This document shows, piece by piece, positions 15,097-27,000 of a stretch of DNA of 64,000 bases. The position numbers were made by a program, and so were the translations under genes. The stretch is from an uncultured Collinsella sp. (GTDB lineage: Bacteria > Actinomycetota > Coriobacteriia > Coriobacteriales > Coriobacteriaceae), in assembly GCA_934643145.1 (NCBI GenBank), contig CAKUBM010000009.1, positions 1 through 64,000 of the forward strand, written 5' to 3'. Each line of letters opens with the position of its first letter. Position 1 is the first letter of the stretch. Below the pieces are notes generated by a model. It searched no databases and was not told the DNA's origin. It saw nothing but the letters and a program-made list of their open reading frames with translations.

Positions 15097-18000
15097 CTAG
15101 CGGCGCCTGCGGTACAGGGCCGCGCCGCCCGCGACGGCCAGCGCGCCGATGCCGGCCATGGCCGCGAGGGCCGCCGCCGGCAGGCTGCGGTCGCCGGTGT
15201 CGGGCATGCCGCCCTTGGAGCCGCCGCTGCCGGAGCCGCTATCGGAACCGCCGCCCGAACCGCCGCCCGGCGTGCCGGGGTTCTCGGGGGTGCCGGGGGT
15301 CCCGGGCTCCTCGGCGTAGCCGTTGGTGAAGACCGGCGGCAGGTTGGCGTCGCCCTCGTAGGAGACCTTCGCCGACAGGTAGCCCGTCTTGGAGCCGTCT
15401 GCCGCCTCGTCGCTCACCGTGACGACGATCTTGTGCACGGCCCTGTCGTAGGTCACGTGCGCCTGGCCGTCGTCGACCTCGCTCACCGTGAAGGTGTAGG
15501 TGCCGGCCTGCTTGAAGGTCAGCGCGTCGAACGTGACGCTGCCGTCGGCGGCGTTCCTGGCGGTCGACATGACCTTGCCGTCCCGGCTCTTGAGCTCAAA
15601 GCTGAACTGGCCCGCCTTGAGCTCGGCGCCCTTGAGCACCTTGGCGGCACCCAGCTTGAGGGTGACGGGCGCGGCCTCGTAGCCGTTGGTGAACGCCACC
15701 GAGTCGTCGCCCGTGGGATTGCCCTCGGCATCCACAAGCTCGTGCTTGACGGTGAGCTTGCCGTTACCGGCATCGGTGACCGTCGTGCGCACGCGGTACG
15801 TCGCCCTGTCGTACGTCACGCCGCCCGCCGTGCCGACGACCTCGCGCAGCTCGTAGCTGTGCGTGCCGGGCGCGGTGTAGGTGACCGGGTCGAGCGCGAC
15901 CGTTCCGTCGGCGGCGTTCCTGCCCGTCACCGCGACGCTCTCGCTGCCGTCGGCGGAAATCTCGACCAGCTGGAACTCGAACTCGCCCTCGACCAGGTCG
16001 CGGCCCTTGAGCTTCTTGTTCACCTTGATCTGGTCGGTGACGGAGCTCGGGGTGGGCTCCACGCCGTAGGTATTAGTGAACTCGAAGGCGCCCTTACCCT
16101 GGGGCGTGCCCTCGGCGGGCAGGACCTCCGCGGTGAGCGTGCCCTCACTGGTGTTCTCGACCACCTTGACCGTGAAGGTCCTGGTCGCCACCGCGTCGTT
16201 GACCACGCCGTCGACCGAGCCGGACTCGCTCACCCGGTAGGCGAACGTCTTGGCGCGCAGGCCGTCGCCGTCGATCTCGACGTCGTCGAGGTCGCTCGGC
16301 TGCTTGAACGTGACGCTACCCAGCTCGACGTTGCCGGCGGCGTCGTTGACCGCCTCGGTCACCGTCTTGCCGGAGGCGTCGACCGGGGCGGGCGCTCCGT
16401 CCAGCGGTGCAATCTTGAAGGTGTACTTGCCCGCGATGTCGGCCTGCGTCAGGCCGAGTCCGGCCTGGCCGAGTGTCAGCGTCTTGGTGCCCGCGAGATC
16501 GACCGTCGCCTCGTTGGTGCCGTAGCCGTTCACGAACGACAGCGTGTCGTCAGAGCCCTCGGGGTAGGTCACGGCCACGTCCAGCTTACCGTCTCCGCTA
16601 TCGGTCACCTTGACGGTGATATCGAAGCTCGACGCAGTCGCCGTCACGCCCGCGGGCAGCGCCGCCGTATCCTCGGAAACGGTATAGGGGATGGTCCAGG
16701 AGCCGTCGTCGGCCCTGGTGGCGGTACCGTCCGCTGCCATCTGCTCGAGCGCGCCGGTGGTGTAAGCGATGGGCGAGAACGTGAGTGCCGCCGCCTCGCC
16801 GTCGCCGGAGGCCCGGTTGGACGCGGTCGCGGCCACGCTGCCGCGGGCATCGCGGACGTAGAACGAGAACTCACCCGCCGCCGCGGCGCGGCCCGTCAGC
16901 GTCTTGGTGGCGCTGATAGCCACATCGCCCTCGCCCCCGAGCGTGCCGGTGGCCTCGTAGGAGTTCTGGAACGAGACTGTCACGGGCGCAGGCAGCGACG
17001 CAGCGTCGTCGGCCGTCGAGACCTCGCTGCGGGCGACCTCGACGCCGTCCTTGACGACCGTGGTCGTGACCGTGAGCTTGCCCGTCGCGGCATCGTAGGC
17101 GGGCGCGATGGTCACCGTGCGCGGCGCGGTGTCGTTGGTGTAGCCATCGCCGCCGAGCTTGGTCTCGGTGACGGTGAAGCGGTAGGCCTTGCCCGCGTCG
17201 GCGTCGGTGAACTTCACGTCGCTCTCCGCGGCACCGCCGACGAGGTCGACCAGGTCGGCCTTCCCATCGTCAGCCGCGGCCACGGCGTAGGCATCCTTGT
17301 CGGTCTTGAGGCCGAGCTTGGCGGCCGTCTCGGCGTCCGCGGTCACGGTGAAGGCGAACTGCCCCGCCTCCATGGCGCGGCCGGAGAGCGTCTTGGACAG
17401 GCGCACGCCCGCGCGGGCCGAGTAGTCGAGCTCGGTCGTGTAGGTGTTGACGAAGTCGCCGCCGCTCACCTCCGCGATCGCGGGCGTCGAGGCCGTGAGG
17501 TTGCCGGAGCCGTCGTCGGTCACGGTCACCGTCATCGTGGCGACGTGGCCGTCGTAGGCCACGCCGGCGATGGCAGAGCCGTCATCGGGCCTGACCTCGC
17601 GCACCGTGTAGGTGAAGGTCTTGGCGCGCACGCGCTTGCCGCCGACCTCGGCGAACCCGGCGTCCTTGATGTCATCGAACGTGTAGCGGATGGGGCCGAA
17701 GTCGAAGGCGACCCTATCGCCCGCCTTGGTGCCGGCGGCGGCCGTCACGCTGACGGTCTTGGAGCCGTCGGCAGACCCCTCGGGCATGGGGGCGCCGCCC
17801 TCGCCCGCGAGCGCGAACTGGAAGCTGTCGCCCTCCGCCCAGTCGCGACCCTCGAGCGTCTTGGTGAAGAGTCCCGCGGTGGAGACGTCCCTGCCCTCGG
17901 TGGCCGTTCCGTACGTGTTGGTGAACGCGACGGTCGCGCCGTCCTCGGTCACGGCGCCTTCGGCCTTGGAGCCGTCAGCCCCGTTGACCGCAGTCGTGTA

Positions 18001-21000
18001 GCCCTCGGCGGCGTCCTCGGCCACGGTGTAGCGCGCGCCCACGGGCAGGCCGGTGATGGCTTTCTCCTCGCCGTCCCTGAGCGTGAAGGTCGCCTTGCCG
18101 TCCGCGAACGTCACGGCGTGCTCGCCCTTGCCGAAGGTGCCGGAGACGGGCTCGCCGTCCCCGTCGGCCAGCGCGACCGTAAAGCCGAACTCGCGCTGGC
18201 TGTCACCGCCGACGACCGTCTTCTTGACGGTGAGGCTGCCGGTCTTGGCGGTGTTGGTAAAGACGGCCGCCTCGACCGTGCGCTCGGCAGCGTCGCCCGC
18301 ATCGTCGGTCAGCTGTGCAATCTTGGTCTTGGCAGACAGCTTACCGGCGCCGTCGTCAGTCACCGTGACGGTGGCACGATAGGTGGCCTTCGAGAACGTG
18401 AGTGTCGCCTCGTCACCCGACTGCTCGGTAATCACATAGGTATAGGTGCCGGGCTTGGTGTACTCGATGGTACCGAAGTTGCCGACCTGGGCATCCTTGT
18501 GCAGCTCAATCGTCGACACGCCGCTCTTGGCACCCTTGGGCATAGGCGCCTCGCCCTGGGCAGTCAGCGTCATGTTAAAGGCATCCGATGTCATCCAGTT
18601 GCGTCCGGAGATCTTCTTTTGCACCTTAAAAGCGTTTTCCACCTTCGTGGACTCCACGCTGTAGACGTTGGTGAAGCCCACCTGCGTCGCCTGTCCGACG
18701 GTACCCTTCTGGGGGTTCGCCTTATCGACAACCGCAAAGCCGTCCTCGCTCGTCATGAGCTCACCCTTGGAGTCGAGCTCCTGTACCTCGTAGTGCGCAC
18801 CCATGGGCAAGGTAACCGTGACGGAGCCGCCAGCCTTGAGCGCGATGGTGTCACCGCTCTTGATCTGTCCGCTTACATAAGTGCCATTGGTGCCACTGGG
18901 GCGACCGGCGTACGCAAAGGTGCCGGCCAGAGGCGTTGTGCCATCGGCCTGGTAGAGCAGCACCTTAAAGGTAAATGCCTTGTTGGGCGCGGTGATGCCT
19001 TCGGCGGCCGTGACCGTCTTGCTCAGCGTCAGGCGCCCGTCAGTGACCTCATCGGTAGTGGTGTTGGTCTTGACGGCAGGGTTGTTGCCGACCGCCACCG
19101 ACGCCTGGTTGGAAATATTGCCCGAAGCGCCACCGCTCTTAAACGCGTCCTCGGTCACGCGGACCTTAAACTGAACCGCGCCCTCCTTGCCGGCGGGAAC
19201 GTCCGCCAGCGTCCAGGTGAGGTTGCCGTCATTGTCCTTGGAGCCGGCATCCTTATGGTCGCCGGCGAACTCCACGAACTTGGTTCCCGCGGGAACGGCA
19301 TCGGTGATCGTCACCGTGGCAGACGCGCCCTCGGTGTTCTTGTAGCCGATAGTGTAGGTAAGCTCGTCGCCCAGCGCCACACCCGACCCCGTCGAATCCT
19401 GAGCATCGCTCTCGGACTTCTTGGGCACGTAGTTGGTCGTGGTGCCGGTATAGCTCTTGTTGTCAACCGTTACGGTAGCTTTGTTCTCAACGGTGCCGAC
19501 CGCACCCTGGGCATCCTTCACAGCGTCCTCGGTAATCTTGACGCGCACGCGCACCGAACCGTGGCTGCCCGCGGGTTGCTTACCCAGGTCCCAAGTAAGC
19601 GACTGGCCGCTCGCGACGCCCTTATCGGCATACTCGCCCTCAAAGGCCTCGAACACAACGCCGGCAGGAAGCTTGTCGGTCACGGTCACGAAGGCATCGG
19701 CTTCGGTATTGGCCCAGTTGATGGTATAGACGTAGGAGTCGCCCACAGAAAGCAGCTGCCCGTCGATGTCCACATCGGGCTTCGCGACCGCGCCAATCGT
19801 CTTGACCTTGTCACGCGTGTTGTGGAAAACAATCTTGCCGTTCTCGGTACCATCGCGATAGGTCACCTTGAACGTCAGCTTGCCGTTGTTGTTGTCGGTC
19901 ACCTCGAGCAGCACCCGACACGTCGCAGACGTATCCACGGGACGCACGCCCGCGGGCAGGTTGGCCAAGCGCTCCTTTGCCACCAGGTTAAAGCTGTAGG
20001 TGGTGGTGTGGTCGGCATTGTGGCGCTTGGTGGCAACGCCATCGTTGACGGCGCGGGCAAGGTCAATCGCCTGCTCATGAGTTTCGCTGGTAGCATCGCC
20101 AAGCTTAAAGTAAACCTTGCCGAAGTCGACCGTGGCTTTGCCGTTCTCACCTTCTTGGCTCGTACCCTCATCCATCTTTTTGAGCGATCCATCGGCCTTT
20201 TCGGCATACAGGTAAAACGTATACTGGTCAGCCTTGATCTTGTCGCCGGAGTCCATTACCTTCTCGGCAGTAAGACCCTCAAAGGTTCCGGTCGCGATGT
20301 AGCTGTTGGTGAAGGACACCTGGGCCTTGGCGGTACCGCTCTCGGGGCCAAAGGTCTTCGTATCGCGGGGCTTTTCAACGTCGTTGGCGTCATAGTGCTT
20401 GACCGTGGTCACGGTATAGAGCGAACCGTCGCGGCGCTTCTTAACCGCAATCTCTACCATCCAATAGGTGGAGTCGTATGTATAGCCGCGCTTGCCGCCG
20501 CCGTTTTCGACGATCTTGTAGGTGAACGTCTTGTCTGCATCTTCCGTCGCAAAGGTCAGGCCACCCAAAATGCCGGTATGGGACGTGCCATCGGCCTGCG
20601 GCTCATCGTTTGTCACGGTGAGCTTGCCCTCATCTGCGCGTAGCAGCTTGTTGAGCTTATCGGTCGAGACGTTGTCTTTGCCTGTCACCGTAAAGCCAAA
20701 CATGCCGGCATGCAGGTCGTGCCCGCTAAGCGTCTTGACGATCTCAAGACCGCCCTGGAGCTCGTAACTCGTTGAAGTTTGGTAACTATTGGTGAAGATG
20801 AAACCTTCCGAGCCGGTCGCACCATCGGCGCGGGCCACAAGCTTGCCGCCCTCATCAGTTACGGTAACGGTCACGGTATAGATGTGCTGGTCATACTTCC
20901 ACTCGCCGAGGCCGCTATTCGGGGCCAGCTCATTAATAGCAAACTTATACGTGCCCGGTTTGTTGAAAGTGAGCTTCGAAAAGTCAATCTTTTCGTGCTC

Positions 21001-24000
21001 CCCGTCCTTGAGGGCCGCCGTCGTTTGCTTCTCCTCAGCATAGCCGTTGTCCACGCTCATCGAAGATCCGGTGATGAGCTTGCCATCGATGGCAGTCTTG
21101 GTAGCATCGTCAGCCGCGGTCATAGCAAAGGTGAACTTGCCCGGAGCATCGGCACCGGCAACCACCTTCGTCACAGACGGGGTGTAGGTTGCCGCCTCGG
21201 TGACCGTATAGGTGTTCTTGAATTTGACCGTCGCGACACCGGTGGACGTTGCACCCGACGGATAGATCCACTGGCCCTCGAGCTCGTCCTTGCCATCGAT
21301 CTGCTTGCTTACCGCTGTCGTGACTCTAAGCGTACCGTCGCCGTTATCCGCCACGACAGCCTTAACCGTATGGATCATCTTGTCGTACGTATAGCCCGTC
21401 GCCTTGTCGTCAATCTCACTCACCGCATAGGTGAACGTCTTGCCGGCATCATCCTGAGTGAAGGTCAACCCACCCGCAGGTATCAAACTCACGGTCTTGG
21501 GGGCGTCGGCCTCGACATTTGCGGTCTCAAAGACCTTGCCGTCCGTGGAAATGCCAACCTTGCTGGCAGATATCTCGTCGGCAGGCTTGACGATATAACG
21601 GAACGTGCTCTTAGGCGAGCCAAAAATGGTCGCGTCCTTGGGGTACGTCAGCGTCTTCTCGATCCGCAGGCCGCCAGCGGCGCCATAGTCGAGGCTTGCC
21701 GCATAGCGGTTCACAAACGAGACGGTGGGCGTCGTGGCGCCGGCCACGCTTGCGTCGTACTGCTGCACGTAGGTAGTCGAATCTTGCTTGAGCTCGGTAA
21801 TCTTTTCGTCCGTCAGCGCGCTCGCGTCGGCGCCGTCGCCCAGCAGCTCCGTCACACCCGCGCCCTTGAGCACGGTCGTCACGGTATAGAGCTTAGCGGG
21901 GTCGTTCTCGCGTGCAAGAACCTTGACGAGCACGATAGCGTCACCAGTGTAGCCGGTGTCATAGGTGTAGCCGACAGCCGCAGGCTGGTTCTCGTGGATG
22001 CGATAGGCAAACGTACGCCCCAGGTCCTGTTCCGTGAGCTTGCGGGCAAAGAGCTTCTCTTGCCTGCTTGCGCCCACCACGGCACCGGACACGCCGGCCC
22101 CCGCAGCCTTATTGGACAGGCTAGCCTCGGCGCCGTCGACCGATGTCTGAACGCCGTTGTACCAAAGGCCCGTCACGGCAAAGGTAAACTGTCCCGCGGC
22201 AGAAGCGCGACCCTCAAGGGTCTTGCTGACCGTCACGCCACCAAAGGTGCCCGATGCATGGTACGCGTTGGTAAAGGCAGCCTTGTCGGTTACGACCTTG
22301 TCCGCATCGGAGGCACCGGTGTTGGCGTAGGTCACGCTCGACACGCGCAGCATGCCCGTGTGGTTGTTGCCCGACTCGTCCAGATCGGTCACCACAACGG
22401 TCGCGCGTGCGGTGTGCTTGTCCATGGACATGCCCGCTTGGCCATCCTGCGCAGCATCCTCGGTGATATTGAAGGTAAAGGTGCCCGCGCGGTTGAACGT
22501 CACGGTCGGGGCGGCTTCGATGCCAACAAAGGAGAACGATGCCACGCGCCCCGAATCGGGCGTGCTGGCGACAGCCTGGTTGGCGTTAACGGCAACAGCT
22601 CCATCCTTCACCGCCTGCTTCGTGGTCTTGCTCAAACCGGTCGTACTGGCATCATCCGTAGCGGCAGTGAGGTTAAAGGTATAGCTCTCGCCCTGGTTCC
22701 AGTCGCGACCGCTCACGGTCTTTTGGCCCTGCAGGGTCTCGCTCGTGGGCTCCACGCTATATATATTGGTAAAGGAAGGTGTGACATTCTTGTCCAGCTG
22801 CTTTACCGAGTTGTTTTCTGCGGCCTTGTAGTACTCGACCGAGGTCTGGATGCCGGCACCCTTCTTGGCGTTGCGCACCACGGCGTAGTAGACCGACCCG
22901 TCGTAGGTCATGCCCGCAACGCTGCCGAGATTCTCAGTAAACCTGTACACGTAGGCGCGTCCCGCATCCGGCTTGGCGGTATAGGAGATCGCCGGCCACG
23001 TCACCGTGCCGTCAGCGTTGTTGCCCACGGTCGCGGTGTTGCCCTCGGCATCCTCGGGCATGGGGGCCTTGATGCTCGTGTCGACCTTATCGGGATCGAA
23101 CGCTGCATTGTCGTCCGCATAGCCGCCCACACGCTCAAGCTTAAAGCTAAAGGCGTTCTGGGAAAGCGGGAAACTCCCGGCGTTATCGGTCAGGATCTTT
23201 TGAGCATGGATGATGATCTTCGCTTCGTGTGCATCGTAGCGATTGGTGAAGGTTGCGACCTTATCGGAAACATCCGTATTGGTGTCGACGCGCGCGTCGT
23301 TGCACTCCTGCACCACCTTCACGCTCTTAACGACCAGAGCGCCAGCCTGCTTGTCCTCCACCACGACCGTCGCGGCATAGCGAGCAGCAGAGTAGCTCAT
23401 GCCGTCTGCCCCGGCATCGGAGCCGGGGATAACCTCCGAGATGGTATAGGTGTACGTGCCGGGCTTGGTATAGGTAATATCGCCAAACGTTGCCTTCTGG
23501 GTATTCTTGGTGAACTCGACCGTCGCCACCCCGTCCTTGGCGCCATTGGGCATGGGGGCGCCGTCCTTAGCCGCAAGCTGCACGGTAAAGGAATCGCCAT
23601 CGGCCCAATCGCGACCTTCGAGCATCTTCTTGGCGCTCAGACCGTCTTTCGCCTCAAGCGTTACCGAGCTGGCACTGTAGTTGTTGGTGAACTCGAGCTT
23701 GTTATCGGCGGGAATCTTTCCGTCCTCGAGCGCGACGATCTTGCCCGTGATGGTGTTGCCGGTTCCAGGCTGCTCCTCGCCGCCGGCCTTGCGGCTCACG
23801 AGGCTAAAGCCAGCCGGAAGCACCGACTCGTCGGCAGAGCCGGTCACAGTGTTAACGATGCTCGCCAGCACATTGCCACTGGACTCCTCGCCCTTAGTGG
23901 TGAGCTCGCTCACGCTATAGCTGTCGCCCTTCTTAAGGTCGTATACGCGAATGGTCTCGCCGGCCTTGATGGAGTGGGTGCCGCCGTTATTGAGCATGAA

Positions 24001-27000
24001 GGAGTTGCCCACGGCCTTGCCATTCGCATCGAATACGTGTGCCTCATAGCCCTTCTCGGAATCCGGCAGGGTGAACTTAAACGTAAAGGTCAGGTCTTTG
24101 TCACCATCCTTAGTAGGCGCGGTAAGCCCCGTATCTGCCGTCACCGTCTTGGTCACCTGCAGGCGTGCCACGCGACGATCGGTATACTGCACGGCCGTTG
24201 CCGTGGTAAAGAGATGATTGAGCTGAAGCGTGCCCAGATCGGTGCCATTGGTGGCATCGTCGTCTTGATAAAGGGCCATGCGGTTGATGCCCGTATCGGC
24301 AAAGATGGTCGCCAGCTGGCCGTTGCGCTCACCACCGTCCTCGACATAGCGCAGGATGGTCTTGGTACCTTGCGTCGTCTTGTCATAGCGCATATGCATC
24401 AAGTTGCCCGCAAGAGAAGGTGTCACGCCGTTGGCGGTACTCGTCTGGCCCCATGTCAGGTTTCCCTCGTCATCTAAGCCAGTTGTACTCTGCAGCCTGC
24501 CCTTAATGTGCGTAAGTGTGTTGTCGATGGAGTCGGGAGAGCCGAACTGCGCCAGGGAGGCAATCAGCGAACCCGGGCCGCTCATGCTGCGCACACCGTC
24601 GCCTTCCTTGCCGGCATCCACATACACACCCGAATCATCCACGATTACCTTGGTGATGGTGTTGTTAATCTCATAGCCATCTGGACTTACAGACTCACGC
24701 AGGTAGTACGTACCCTTGATAAGGGGCTCATGATATGTCGAATCGAGCGGGAAGCATGCAGCGCCCTTAATGTCATACGGATAGGTCATGCCATTTGCCT
24801 GCACGGTGCTATACGGCGTGGCGCCGGTTTTAATGGCATACGTGCTGGGGCTATCGCCAGTAACGTCCTTAGCCTGGTACAGCTCAAACGTTGCGCCGTT
24901 CACGGGCTCGCCCAGGTCGTCAACCTTCTGCACAAACAGACGGTTCTGAACGTTGGTGAGGTGGATCACCGTAGAGAACTGCCTGTTTATCGTTTGATAT
25001 TTGACCATAGAGGTGTTGCCGATGGTTGCCCCCGCCAGAGACGATGCCGTGGTGTGATACACCGCCACGGTATATTCCGCCTCCGACTTATCCGTCATCA
25101 TGGCGGCGTACTTCTCGATATCTCCGGGCAGCGACCTAACCGTTACCTCGTAGTCGCCCTTGGTGTTGACGCCAAAGACGCTCGTATCTGCCGATTTGGC
25201 AGCCTCGACCGCACCGGCAATGCCGTGCGCGGAGCACAGCTTATAGCCATTGAGCGGGTTGCCCGTGACCGCCGTCCACGCGTCTTCGCTTGTGTGGTCC
25301 TCGCTCGCACCGGTGAGCTTGAGTACGACGGCAAACGTCGTACCCGAGCTAATGGCGTTGCCTTTATTGTCTTGCGTATCTTTATCTAGGGAAATAGTCT
25401 CCTTAGCGGCCAGATAGCCGCCGTTCAGCCACATGCGGCTACCCGTCCATTGTTCGTTGTTGGCTGTTGTGACCGTTGTTTGCGGCGCAACCACCACGCC
25501 GCCCGTGCCACTCGCCGCGGCCTGCTTGTACTGCAGATGCAACTCGCCTGGCGTTGCGGTGGTCGACGAGGTCAGACTCGAGCGATATCCCTCGGGCAGG
25601 CCTTCCTCTTTGAGTACAAAGTAGTCGTGCCCATCGGCATGCTGGTTATCAAACGAGAGCACGGAACCGTCCGACTTCATCCGAAGCACCAGCTGGCCAT
25701 TGGCGCCCGTCGTGCCCTGAGCGATGGCCTCACCCTGCTCATTCCAGTCGGCATCCGACTGATACAAAGCGAAGGTTGCGCCCTGGACAGCCTCGCCGTT
25801 CTGGTTGACCTTCTCGACCTCGGACGACGGCAGGGTGGTGAGGTTGAACTTGAGTGACATGTTCGATGCGCCCGCGCCGCGCTCCAGATAAAAGAAGCTC
25901 AGCGTGTGCTTGGTGCTGTCACGGAAGGTGCTGCCGGAGAAGTTGGTGGTATCTGCACCGGCGGCGTCGAACTTTGCCTTGATGGTGGTTTTTTCGATTT
26001 CCTGCTCGTCTCCATCCGCACCGTCAATATGACCGACTTTCACTTCGCCGGTAGCAAAGTTGATATCAAGCGTTGCCTTCTCGTGAATACCACCCAGATC
26101 GCCCACGAGTACGTCGTCGATGTAGACCCAGACGTCATCATCGCCCGAAAACTTAAAGATCATATCCTCGTTTTTGGTGGTCTTACCACCGTTAGGCTGG
26201 ACAAACTCCGTAGTCATGGACATGCCAAAGTGATGGTTGAGATCCGTGCTTCCATCAACGATCTTTTTAGGGGAGAGGTTGTTGCCGTTCTCATCAAAAA
26301 CCTTGCTTGCAGAGTCAAAGGGGAAGAACTGACCCAGATTGGTTTCACTACTCGTATCGCCCTTATATACGCCCGCTTTATCGTAGACGTCAAAGGAATT
26401 GGTCGTGGAGTTATACACAGCGTAGTTGCCGTTAGAGCCGTACGAGTCGTAGACGTAGTAACCATCCTTGAGCTGGAAGAGGCCCTGCACATTGTTGTAA
26501 ACGTCCTTGCCGCTCTGCTGGCCATTTTCCTGGCTGGCGCTGTTAAAGAGGTAATCGAGCGACTCATCGGTGTAGTTAACGCCCTGGTAGGTGCCATTTT
26601 TGATCTCCGGATAGCCCTTTACCAGTGTGTTCTTCACAAATGGAAGGCGCCCAAAGCCACCGGTGGTGCTCTTGCCCGTCCACTTGTTAATGCCCGTGCC
26701 GGCGCCACCATTGAACTTGAGCTGATGGTCTTTATTGATACCGGTGTTGTTATTCTTGTTGTCGTTGTTTATGTTCTTCGAGCTATCGTTATCGCCATCG
26801 ACAACCCAGTAGTCGAACAGGTTAACCGTGGTGCCGGTAGGATTCACCGTCTGCACGGTATGGTCGCTCACGGCAGCCGACGCACTCGTCGCGCCAAACA
26901 TGAGCGCGCACGCCGCCAGCGGGACGGTCAAAACCCTCAGAGCACGCTTGGCAGTATTGGTTTTTGTGCCAAAAGGCTCCAGTATTTCTCGAACTCTCGC

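Noticed and set aside
14923..24477. Very long plus-strand open frames (1,906 and 1,232 codons) antisense to the adhesin
   Set aside because: They are out-of-frame reflections of a GC-rich, low-complexity repeat gene. Their translations are Arg/His/Gly/Ala-rich without domains, they overlap the SRP RNA at the start, and they lack ribosome sites. The minus-strand frame has a signal peptide, repeats and a sortase signal.
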